NCBI GenBank assembly: GCA_039683095.1
Contig: JBDKSB010000001.1
Location: forward strand, 574,567 to 638,566
Source: Acidobacteriota bacterium
GTDB taxonomy: Bacteria; Acidobacteriota; Aminicenantia; Aminicenantales; Saccharicenantaceae
Reading direction: 5' to 3'
Length of the DNA stretch: 64,000 nucleotides
Each line of letters begins with the position of its first letter. Position 1 is the first letter of the stretch. The notes below the pieces were generated by a model. That model was given only the letters and a program-made list of their open reading frames with translations. It was not told the origin of the DNA and ran no database searches. Below are positions 7,512 to 16,581 of this stretch, piece after piece. A program made the translations under genes and the position numbers.

Positions 7512-8957
7512 ATGTCGAACGTCGATGCGATGCCCTCCGAAGCCGACCGGAGGGAAAAGCGCGGGGCCGCCTGGAGCTCCGTCGGCGCGGCCGTCTGCCT
7601 GACCGGGATGAAGCTCGTCGTCGGGCTACTGACCGGATCGCTGGGCATCCTGGCGGAAGCGGCGCATTCCGGCCTCGACCTCGTGGCCGCGGTCGTCACC
7701 CTGGTCGCCGTCAGCATCTCGGACCGGCCGGCCGACGAAGGCCATCCGTACGGCCACGGCAAGATCGAGAACTTCTCGGCCCTCATCGAAACCGTCCTGC
7801 TCTTCGTCACCTGCGCCTGGATCATCTATGAGGCCGTCGAGCGCATCTTCTTCCGCCCGGTGCCGGTCGACCCGAGCCTCTGGGCTTTCCTGGTGGTCGT
7901 CGTCTCGATCGCCATCGACGTCACCAGGTCCCGGATGCTCCTGCGGGCCGCCCGGAAGCACCGGAGCCAGGCCCTCGAGGCCGATGCGCTGCACTTCTCG
8001 ACCGACATCTGGAGCTCGGCAGTCGTTCTCGTCGGCCTGGTCCTCGTCTGGACCGGCAAGAACGTCGCCCCGAAGCACGCCGCCGTGCTCAACCGGGCCG
8101 ACGCGGTGGCCGCCCTGGGCGTCGCCGTGCTCGTCCTTTTCGTCAGCTACAAGCTGGGCAAGCGGACGGTCAACGTCCTGCTCGACAGCGCCCCCGACGG
8201 GCTCAGGGACAAGATCGCGGCGGCCGCCGGCGCGGTCGAAGGCGTCATCAAGGCCGGCCAGGTCCGGCTCCGCCGCTCCGGCCCTCAGGTCTTCATCGAC
8301 ATGACCATCGAGGTCGACCGCAACCTGACGGTCGAGCGGACCGACGCCATCGCCAGCGGCGTCGAGGCCCGCATCCAGGGCCTTGTCCCCGGCGCCGATG
8401 TCGTCGTTCACACCGATCCCGGCGAGGTCGAACGGGAGAACCTGGCCCGGCGCATCCGCGGCATCGCCGAGCGGAACCAGATCCCGGCCCACAACATCAG
8501 CGTCCACGAGGAAAACGGCGAGATCCACGTCGATCTGCACATCGAGGTCGACGATCATCTCCTGCTTCACCAGGCCCACGATCTGGCCAGCCACGTCGAG
8601 CAGGACCTCCGGGCCGAGATCCCGACCCTGGCCCGCGTCACGACCCATATCGAATCGCGCGGCACGGGCGTCTCGACCGGCCGGGACGTCACGGCCGAGG
8701 AGGGGCCGCTCGTCGAGCGGATCAGGACCGTCACGGACGTCGTGGCCGGGCGGGCCTGCTGCCACAGCATCGTCGTCCGCCGCCTGGGCGATCGGCTGGC
8801 GGTCTCCCTCCACTGCGGCTTCGACCGGAACCTGCCGGTCCGGGAGGCTCACCGGACGTCGACCCGGATCGAGGAAGCCCTGAAGGCCGCCGTCCCCGAG
8901 ATCGAACAGGTCGTCGTCCATACCGAGCCGGAGCAGCGGCCCGATGGGACCCGATAA
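7512..8957 (+). CDS. Cation diffusion facilitator with three C-terminal domains
   Basis: This 481-residue protein is a CDF-family divalent metal/proton antiporter of the inner membrane. About six helices span residues 20-215. The metal-site signatures are HSGLD in TM2 and HFSTD in TM5, with a His-containing loop HPYGHGK after TM2. The cytoplasmic part is unusual: instead of one dimerisation domain (about 80 residues) there are three tandem copies, recognisable from their related closing strands VVVHTDP (about 305), VTTHIES (about 384) and VVVHTEP (about 473). It overlaps the following YbaK gene by 14 bases. The transported metal (Zn, Fe, Mn or other) cannot be read from sequence alone. Confidence 0.9.
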   Translation: MSNVDAMPSEADRREKRGAAWSSVGAAVCLTGMKLVVGLLTGSLGILAEAAHSGLDLVAAVVTLVAVSISDRPADEGHPYGHGKIENFSALIETVLLFVTCAWIIYEAVERIFFRPVPVDPSLWAFLVVVVSIAIDVTRSRMLLRAARKHRSQALEADALHFSTDIWSSAVVLVGLVLVWTGKNVAPKHAAVLNRADAVAALGVAVLVLFVSYKLGKRTVNVLLDSAPDGLRDKIAAAAGAVEGVIKAGQVRLRRSGPQVFIDMTIEVDRNLTVERTDAIASGVEARIQGLVPGADVVVHTDPGEVERENLARRIRGIAERNQIPAHNISVHEENGEIHVDLHIEVDDHLLLHQAHDLASHVEQDLRAEIPTLARVTTHIESRGTGVSTGRDVTAEEGPLVERIRTVTDVVAGRACCHSIVVRRLGDRLAVSLHCGFDRNLPVREAHRTSTRIEEALKAAVPEIEQVVVHTEPEQRPDGTR

Positions 8958-9429
8958 GACGCCGATGACGCCGGCCGTCCGGGCTCTCCGGCAGGCCGGG
9001 GTCGAGTTCAAGGGGCAGCCGTATGCCTATGTCGAGCACGGCGGCACCGCCGCGTTCGCGGCCCAGAGCGGCATAGACGAACACGGCGTCATCAAGACGC
9101 TGATCATGGAGGATGAGGCCAAACGGCCGTTCGTCATCCTCATGCATGGCGACCGCGAGGTCTCGACCAGGGAGATGGCCAGGATCCTGGCGGTCAAGTC
9201 CGTGCATCCCTGCGCGCCGGAGACGGCCGAGCGGCACTCCGGCTACCAGGTCGGCGGCACGTCTCCCTTCGGGCTGCGCAAACCCCTGCCGATCTATGTC
9301 GAAGCGTCCATCCTCGAGCTACCGAGGATCTGGATCAACGGGGGCAAGCGCGGCTTCCTGGTCGAGATCGATCCCCGGGACCTCGTCCGCGTCCTCAAGC
9401 CCACGCCCGTCCGCGTCGCCATTCCCTAG
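8944..9429 (+). CDS. YbaK/EbsC-type aminoacyl-tRNA deacylase
   Basis: The 161-residue protein belongs to the YbaK/ProX editing superfamily. Bacterial YbaK hydrolyses Cys-tRNA(Pro) and related misacylated tRNAs in the cytoplasm. Diagnostic stretches are TPAVRALRQAG at the N-terminus, VIKTLIMED, the FVILMHGDREVSTREMA strand-helix unit with the conserved Lys further on (AVKSVHP), and GYQVGGTSPFGLRK, the typical G-x-SPFG loop. Its length equals the family norm. The start overlaps the CDF gene by 14 bases, so the two are co-transcribed although their functions are not obviously linked. Confidence 0.9.
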   Translation: MGPDKTPMTPAVRALRQAGVEFKGQPYAYVEHGGTAAFAAQSGIDEHGVIKTLIMEDEAKRPFVILMHGDREVSTREMARILAVKSVHPCAPETAERHSGYQVGGTSPFGLRKPLPIYVEASILELPRIWINGGKRGFLVEIDPRDLVRVLKPTPVRVAIP

Positions 9430-9442
9430 CGAAACCCATCGG

Positions 9443-9458
9443 CCGGCGCAGACGCCGG
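9443..9458 (+). terminator. Possible terminator hairpin after the ybaK-like gene
   Basis: CCGGCG-CAGA-CGCCGG is a perfect 6-bp stem with a 4-base loop, 14 bases after the stop codon. Only a weak T-containing tail follows, so termination is plausible but not certain. Confidence 0.4.
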
Positions 9459-9459
9459 A

Positions 9460-9488
9460 TTCCCATTCTCCGGGGATTGGACTAAAAT
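9460..9488 (+). promoter_or_regulatory. Possible promoter for the stand-alone sensor gene
   Basis: TTCCCA (9460-9465), 17 bp and TAAAAT (9483-9488) lie about 39 bp before the ATG at 9527. The -10 box is good and the -35 box weak. Confidence 0.4.
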
Positions 9489-9526
9489 AGATGCGGTTTC
9501 ATCTGAGGACGGTGGCAGGGGGTTCC

Positions 9527-10315
9527 ATGACACTCAAGAAGAAAATGACCCTGGGCCTGGGTTTCCTGTTCTTCATCATCTTCGCTCTTGTGATCTTCAG
9601 CGCCTATCATATTGGCAGGCTTTCGCAGGACGCGGCGAACATCCTCAAGGACAACTACAATTCCCTGGTCTTCTCCAGGAACATGACCTCAGCGCTCGAG
9701 GACATGCGGACGGCCGTCGGCAACATCGCGCTTAATCCGGCCGGGACGGAGAAGGCTTCGGACTACCAGGTCAAGCTCTTTGAAGCCGCCCGGACAGAAT
9801 TCGAGAGCAACTTCAACTCCGAACGCGGCAACATCACCGAGATCCACGAGCAGGAATACGTGAACTCGGTTAAAAAGGGCTATGGGCTGTACGCCGCCAT
9901 CTGCTTTCGGATCCTCAAGGGGGAGGGCGGCCGCGCCCTGTACTTCGACGAGTACCTGCCCGCCTTCGAGGGGCTCCGGCGCACGGTCTCCAACATCACC
10001 GACCTCAACATGCAGGCGGTCGAGCGGAAGAGCCTGGCGGCGAAGAGCGATTCGGAGAGGATCATCAGGCTCATGGCCGGGGTCGGGGTCCTCGGCCTGA
10101 TCCTGGCATTCGGCTATTTCTGGTATTTTCCGTTCTACGTCTCCAACTCCATCGCCTATCTCGCGGACAGGATGAAGGCGCTCCTGCATAACTCCGGCCT
10201 CCGGGCCGAGATCAAGACCGACGACGAGGCCTTCGTCATCCTTCAGGGGATCAATCTTCTGGAGAACAGGCTGGAGGGCAAAGACAAGCCCGCCGGGACG
10301 GGCGCCGCCGGCTGA
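9527..10315 (+). CDS. Stand-alone membrane sensor, paralogue of the kdp kinase sensor module
   Basis: The 262-residue protein has a transmembrane helix at about residues 8-30, a helical extracytoplasmic domain of about 150 residues and a second transmembrane helix near 182-203. It ends in a short cytoplasmic tail with no kinase, HAMP, cyclase or chemotaxis signalling domain. The N-terminal half resembles that of the histidine kinase at 16574-18418 (LGLGFLFFIIF with DNYNSLVFSRNM here, LSLGFGGLLVI with ENYRSVIACQEM there), as in four-helix-bundle sensors. A start at 9527 is preferred over an upstream ATG at 9491 because GCAGGGGG lies just before it. It sits tail-to-tail with the kdp operon, and could modulate that kinase by heterodimerising with it; this is an inference. 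Confidence 0.7.
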   Translation: MTLKKKMTLGLGFLFFIIFALVIFSAYHIGRLSQDAANILKDNYNSLVFSRNMTSALEDMRTAVGNIALNPAGTEKASDYQVKLFEAARTEFESNFNSERGNITEIHEQEYVNSVKKGYGLYAAICFRILKGEGGRALYFDEYLPAFEGLRRTVSNITDLNMQAVERKSLAAKSDSERIIRLMAGVGVLGLILAFGYFWYFPFYVSNSIAYLADRMKALLHNSGLRAEIKTDDEAFVILQGINLLENRLEGKDKPAGTGAAG

Positions 10316-10325
10316 GGCCGCGGGA

Positions 10326-12029
10326 TCACTCCCGGCTTTCCCGGGCTTCCCAATCGCAGATTGCCCGGACGGCCTCCTCCGGCGTCCGGACGGACCGCAG
10401 GACCTGCATGAGGCGCCGGTTCTGCGCCGCCCGGCTGGCGAGGCCCAGGAGCCTGACCTGGGCCTCGGGGACCTCGGCGGGGGACAGGAGGAGGAAGACG
10501 ATCTCGATGGGCTTTTCCGCGGCCACGCCTATGACCCCTTCCTTCGTCAGCCCGAGCGCGACGACGGGCCCGGCCAGCCCCTCGACGCGAACGTGAGGGA
10601 AGGCGACGCCCTCGTTGAAGAATGTCGATCCCTCGCTCTCCCGCTTCATGACGGATCCGAACAGGGTTTCCGCATCCCCGTCCCCGGCCTCCGGTCCGAC
10701 GGTCGAGGCCAGGGCCCTCAGGACCTCCGCCTTGCCCGCGGCCGTTTCCCAGATGACGATCCGCCGGGGGGACATCCACCGGCTCAGCCGCCCGCTGCCG
10801 GCCTCCGCCGCGTCCGAGAGGCCGGCGGTCGCGGTCTCGGCTGTCGCATCCTCGGGGACCTCGGGTTGGGGCCGGACGGTTCCCGGCGGCTCCGCGCCGG
10901 TGTCGAGGACGATGACGGTGATGCCCCGGGCGTTCCGGATGAGGGTCTCGACGATGTTCGTGTTCCGTCCGAAGCGCTTCCAGAGAGGCTTGGGCTGGGC
11001 CCGGCCGACGACCATGTGGCCGACCCGGTACTCCCGGGCGAACCGGAGCAGCGTGTCGGCGATGTCCTCGCCCTGATAGGTGAAGACCATGGCCCCGAGC
11101 GCTTTGGCCAAGGTCAGGGATTCGGAGAGGTGGCGCTGGACCGCGGCGTCGATGACCGTGGCTTCCTCCGACGGCGTCTGGACGTAGACGGCGTACCAGT
11201 TGCGGTTGAGCCGGCCGGCCAGGCGCGATCCGTAGCGCAGGAGCCTTTCGCTGTTCGGTCCGTGCGAGCTCAGGCAGACCATGACCAGGTCGGACGAGGC
11301 GCCCGCTTCCGCCCCCTGGGCCTCCCGCCGCCGCAGATCGATCTGCGAAGCGAGCTCGCGCAGCGTCATCTCGCGCAGCTTCTCCAGGTTGGACGGGGTG
11401 AAGAAGTTCGTCAGCGCGGCCTCGATCCGTTCGGCCGGGTAGATCTTCCCCTCCTCCAGGCGCTGCCTCAGGTCCGCGGTCGCCAGGTCGACGTCCACGA
11501 TCTCGTCGGCCTCGGCCAGGATCGAGTCGGGGATGCGCTCGCGGACCTTGACCCCGACCGCATTCTCGACCACGTTGTAGAGGCTTTCGAGGTGCTGGAC
11601 ATTGAGGGTGCTGATGACGTGGATGCCGGCGGCCAGGATATCCTGGACATCCTCGTACCGCTTGGCGTTCCGGCTGCCGGGGACGTTCGTGTGAGCGAGC
11701 TCGTCGATGAGGGCGACCTGGGGCTTGCGGGCCAGGATGGCGTCGACATCCATCTCCTCGACGGCGATGCCGTGGTATTCCTGCATCCGCCGGGGGACCG
11801 CCTCAAGGCCCTGGGCCAGCTTGGCGATGTCGGCCCGGCCATGCGTCTCGAGGAGCCCGATGACGGCGTCGATGCCCTCGGCCTTGAGCCGGTGGCCTTC
11901 CTCGAGCATCCGGTAAGTCTTGCCGACCCCGGCCGAATAACCGAGATAGACCTTCAGGCGCCCCCGCTGGGCGTTGCGGATCAGGCGCAGGAAGGCGTCG
12001 GCCCTATCGTCCGCCACGGGCAACTCCAT
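10326..12029 (-). CDS. Kinase-less KdpD: KdpD domain / USP / PTS EIIA-Ntr-like fusion
   Basis: This 567-residue protein carries the N-terminal half of KdpD: the KdpD ATP-binding domain (about 18-230, Walker A GYSAGVGKT at 30-38, ALIDELAHTN as Walker B) followed by a universal-stress-protein domain (about 245-380, ending VGHMVVGRAQ). Canonical KdpD then has four helices and a histidine kinase; this one has neither. Its C-terminal 150 residues look like a PTS EIIA type 2 / nitrogen-PTS domain, with the likely phospho-His in GVAFPHVRV. It is the last gene of the kdp operon and overlaps kdpC by 26 bases. The separate histidine kinase is encoded at the operon head. The fusion suggests K+ control linked to PTS-Ntr phosphorylation state, which is an inference. 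Confidence 0.85.
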   Translation of the reverse strand: MELPVADDRADAFLRLIRNAQRGRLKVYLGYSAGVGKTYRMLEEGHRLKAEGIDAVIGLLETHGRADIAKLAQGLEAVPRRMQEYHGIAVEEMDVDAILARKPQVALIDELAHTNVPGSRNAKRYEDVQDILAAGIHVISTLNVQHLESLYNVVENAVGVKVRERIPDSILAEADEIVDVDLATADLRQRLEEGKIYPAERIEAALTNFFTPSNLEKLREMTLRELASQIDLRRREAQGAEAGASSDLVMVCLSSHGPNSERLLRYGSRLAGRLNRNWYAVYVQTPSEEATVIDAAVQRHLSESLTLAKALGAMVFTYQGEDIADTLLRFAREYRVGHMVVGRAQPKPLWKRFGRNTNIVETLIRNARGITVIVLDTGAEPPGTVRPQPEVPEDATAETATAGLSDAAEAGSGRLSRWMSPRRIVIWETAAGKAEVLRALASTVGPEAGDGDAETLFGSVMKRESEGSTFFNEGVAFPHVRVEGLAGPVVALGLTKEGVIGVAAEKPIEIVFLLLSPAEVPEAQVRLLGLASRAAQNRRLMQVLRSVRTPEEAVRAICDWEARESRE

Positions 12030-12597
12030 CGAGCGCGAGGTTCAGTGCCAGGACGTTGACGCGGGGCTCGCCGAGGACGCCGAGCGTCCGGCCCTCTGTC
12101 GATGCCTCGATCAGGGCGAGCACGCGGGCCTCGGCCAGGCCGCGGGCCCGGGCGACGCGGCCGGCCTGGAGCCGGGCGTTCTCGGGCGAGATGTGGGGAT
12201 CGAGCCCGCTCCCCGAGGCGGTCACCGCGTCGGCCGGCAGGGGCGTGCCCGCGCCGAGCCCGTTCTCCGCCCGGTACTCGGCGGCGCGCCGGGCCACGGC
12301 CTCGACCAGCTTGCGCGAGAGCGGCCCCAGGTTCGAGCCGCCGGATCGCCCGGCGTCGCGGCCGCCGTCGGCCGCCGACGGACGCGGATGGAAATAGGCC
12401 GGACCCGAGAACCCCCGGCCGATGAGGTCCGAGCCGACGACGACCCCCTTCGCCGTCCGGAGGGACCCGTTGGCCCGGCCGGGGAAGAGAACCTGGGCCG
12501 CGACCCAAGAGGTCAGCGGATAGAAGCCGCAGAGGATGACCGCGAGGGCCGCCACGGCCATGAACGACCGCCGGAGTTCCGCGAGCCCGTTTGTCAT
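12004..12597 (-). CDS. kdpC: KdpC, potassium-transporting ATPase subunit C
   Basis: KdpC is the single-span subunit that stabilises and stimulates ATP binding by KdpB in the KdpFABC K+ pump. The 197-residue product has one N-terminal helix (about 12-34), the conserved GVVVGSDLIGRGF and FHPRPSA stretches and the typical GSGLDPHISPENA motif. Its length is close to E. coli KdpC (about 190). It starts 21 bases after kdpB and overlaps the KdpD-like gene. Confidence 0.95.
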   Translation of the reverse strand: MTNGLAELRRSFMAVAALAVILCGFYPLTSWVAAQVLFPGRANGSLRTAKGVVVGSDLIGRGFSGPAYFHPRPSAADGGRDAGRSGGSNLGPLSRKLVEAVARRAAEYRAENGLGAGTPLPADAVTASGSGLDPHISPENARLQAGRVARARGLAEARVLALIEASTEGRTLGVLGEPRVNVLALNLALDGVARGGR

Positions 12598-12618
12598 GTC
12601 CGCGCTCCTTTCCTCCTG

Positions 12619-14640
<2,022 letters not shown>

Positions 14641-14652
14641 ATCTCAACCCTC

Positions 14653-16398
14653 CTAGAACAGGACGCCCGACCCGGTCATCAGGAAGTGCTCGACGATCGG
14701 GCCGAGGGCCAGCGCGGGCAGGAACGTCAGGGCGCCGACGATGACGACGGTCCCGACGAGGATGCCGATGAACATCGCCCCGCTCACCGGGAAGCTCGTC
14801 TCGCCGGCCGGGACGAGCTTCTTCCGCGCCAGGCTTCCGGCCAAGGCCATGACGGGCACGATCATGACAAAGCGGCCGCAGAGCATGGCCAGGGCCAGGG
14901 TGAGGTTGTACGCCGGCGTGTTCCCGTCGAGGCCGGCGAAGGCGCTGCCGTTGTTGCCCGCCGCCGAGGAGAAGGCATAGAGGATCTCGCTCAGGCCGTG
15001 GGGGCCGGCGTTGCCGAGGCCGGCCAGGCCCCACCGGCCGACCGAGGCCGCGGCGGAGAAGCCGAGGATGGCGAAGATGGGGACGAGGATGGCCAGGACG
15101 GAGACCTTGACGTCATAGGCCTCGATCTTCTTGCCCAGGTACTCGGGGGTCCGCCCGACCATCAGGCCCGTCAGGAAGACGGCCAGGACGATGAAGACGA
15201 TCATCCCGTAGAGGCCCGAGCCGACGCCGCCGAAGACGACCTCGCCGAGCTCGATGTTGACGAGCGGGACGAGCCCGCCGAGCGGCGTGAAGGAGTCGTG
15301 CATGGCGTTGACCGCGCCGCACGAGGCGTCCGTGGTGACGGTGGCGAAGAGAGCCGAGGCCGGAACGCCGAAGCGGACCTCCTTGCCTTCCATGCTGCCG
15401 CCGCGCGGGTCGAGGCCGAGGGCCCGGAGGCGGAGATTGCCGGCGCTCTCGGCCTTCCAGCAGACGATGGCCGCGACGAGGAAGAGGAGGGCCATGGACG
15501 TCCAGACAGCCCAGCCGTGCTTCCGGTTCTTGACCTTGCGGCCCAGGTAATAGGTCAGGCCGGCCGGGATGAGGAAGATCGCGAGCATCTGGATGAAGTT
15601 CGAAAGGGGGGTCGGATTCTCGTAGGGGTGGGCGGCGTTGGCGTTGAAGAACCCGCCGCCGTTCGTGCCGAGCATCTTGATGGCGACCTGGGAGGCCGCC
15701 GGGCCCTGCGGCAGGACCTGCGCCGCGATCGCGTTGCCGGCCCCGGCGCCCGTCGCTCCCTCGACGGCCGCCGTTTTGACGTACGGCCGGAAGTTCTGGA
15801 CGACCCCCTGGGAGGCGAGGAAGAGCGAGAGGACGAGCGACAGGGGGAGGAGCAGATAGAGGTTGACGCGGACCAGGTCGACCCAGAAGTTCCCCACCGT
15901 CCGGGACGCGTGCCGGGCGAGGCCGCGGACCAGGGCCGCTGCGACGGCGATGCCGGCGGCGGCGGAGACGAAGTTGTGGAAGACGAGCCCGACCATCTGG
16001 GAGAAATATGACAGCGTCGTCTCCCCGGCGTAGTTCTGCCAGTTCGTGTTGGTCGCGAAGCTGGCCGCGGTGTTGAAGGCGAGGTCGGGCGCCAGAGGCC
16101 CGAATCGCTGCGGATTCAACGGCAGGCGGTGCTGGAGACGGAGGACGGCATAGGTGAAGAGAAGCCCGGCCAGGCTGAAGAGGAGAAGCGAGCGGGTGTA
16201 GGCGTGCCAGTCCTGCTCTTTTCCCGGGTCGACGCCGAGAAGCCTGTACAAGAGGCGTTCGACCGGCTTCACCGGCCGGTCCAGCCAGGTCCGGCCGCCG
16301 GGGTCCAGGACCCGGTCCAGGCAGAGGCCGACCGGCTTGGTCAGGAGGAAGAGACATACCAGGAAGAGCGCCAGCTGGAGTCCGCCGAAGACGTTCAT
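14653..16398 (-). CDS. kdpA: KdpA, K+-binding subunit of the K+ pump
   Basis: KdpA is the channel-like K+-selective subunit of KdpFABC, related to the Trk/Ktr superfamily. The 581-residue product has about ten hydrophobic segments and the selectivity-loop motif GTNGGGFFNANAAHP with the following YENPTPL; another filter loop reads AGNNGSAFAGL. It follows kdpF by 13 bases. Length is slightly above E. coli KdpA (557). Confidence 0.96.
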   Translation of the reverse strand: MNVFGGLQLALFLVCLFLLTKPVGLCLDRVLDPGGRTWLDRPVKPVERLLYRLLGVDPGKEQDWHAYTRSLLLFSLAGLLFTYAVLRLQHRLPLNPQRFGPLAPDLAFNTAASFATNTNWQNYAGETTLSYFSQMVGLVFHNFVSAAAGIAVAAALVRGLARHASRTVGNFWVDLVRVNLYLLLPLSLVLSLFLASQGVVQNFRPYVKTAAVEGATGAGAGNAIAAQVLPQGPAASQVAIKMLGTNGGGFFNANAAHPYENPTPLSNFIQMLAIFLIPAGLTYYLGRKVKNRKHGWAVWTSMALLFLVAAIVCWKAESAGNLRLRALGLDPRGGSMEGKEVRFGVPASALFATVTTDASCGAVNAMHDSFTPLGGLVPLVNIELGEVVFGGVGSGLYGMIVFIVLAVFLTGLMVGRTPEYLGKKIEAYDVKVSVLAILVPIFAILGFSAAASVGRWGLAGLGNAGPHGLSEILYAFSSAAGNNGSAFAGLDGNTPAYNLTLALAMLCGRFVMIVPVMALAGSLARKKLVPAGETSFPVSGAMFIGILVGTVVIVGALTFLPALALGPIVEHFLMTGSGVLF

Positions 16399-16411
16399 GC
16401 CTGTCGGCCTT

Positions 16412-16495
16412 TCAGAATTTTTCCGGCCGGAGGACGCTCAGCAGTAGGTAGCCGATGAGCAGGAGGCCGATGGCGAGGCCGGCGATGTCGATCAT
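16412..16495 (-). CDS. kdpF: KdpF, 27-residue stabilising subunit
   Basis: A 28-codon frame encodes a single hydrophobic helix (IAGLAIGLLLIGYLLLSVL) ending in RPEKF. Position directly before kdpA, size and the helix followed by a P-E-x-F-like tail fit KdpF, the small lipid-like subunit that stabilises the KdpFABC complex. It is too short for most gene callers. It begins 2 bases after the stop of the preceding micro-ORF. Confidence 0.88.
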   Translation of the reverse strand: MIDIAGLAIGLLLIGYLLLSVLRPEKF

Positions 16496-16497
16496 GG

Positions 16498-16581
16498 TCA
16501 AAGCCTTTCACCGGACCGGACGTACCGGTCGCAGTGTCCGAAGAAGGCGCCGGCGATGGGCGCGAACAGGAGATCACTCAT
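16498..16581 (-). CDS. 27-residue micro-ORF between the sensor kinase and kdpF
   Basis: A 28-codon frame (start 16581, stop 16498) has a short hydrophobic half (DLLFAPIAGAFFGHC) and a polar tail DRYVRSGERL. It overlaps the end of the histidine kinase gene by 8 bases and stops 2 bases before the kdpF ATG, so it fits exactly between coupled genes. From memory, tiny proteins with a helix and a C-x-R-L-like tail occur before kdpF in other phyla, but I cannot verify that here. Function is unknown; a further small subunit or translational coupler is possible. Confidence 0.55.
   Translation of the reverse strand: MSDLLFAPIAGAFFGHCDRYVRSGERL

Noticed and set aside
5719-7602. A 627-codon plus-strand frame opposite the selenoprotein gene
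   Set aside because: The predicted protein is a Leu/Val/Gly/Asp-rich shadow without motifs, while the minus strand has a complete thioredoxin fold, promoter, ribosome site and terminator.
16395-16577. A 60-codon minus-strand frame over the kdpF region
   Set aside because: Arg/Pro/His-rich product in the wrong phase; kdpF and the other micro-ORF fit better in the other phases.
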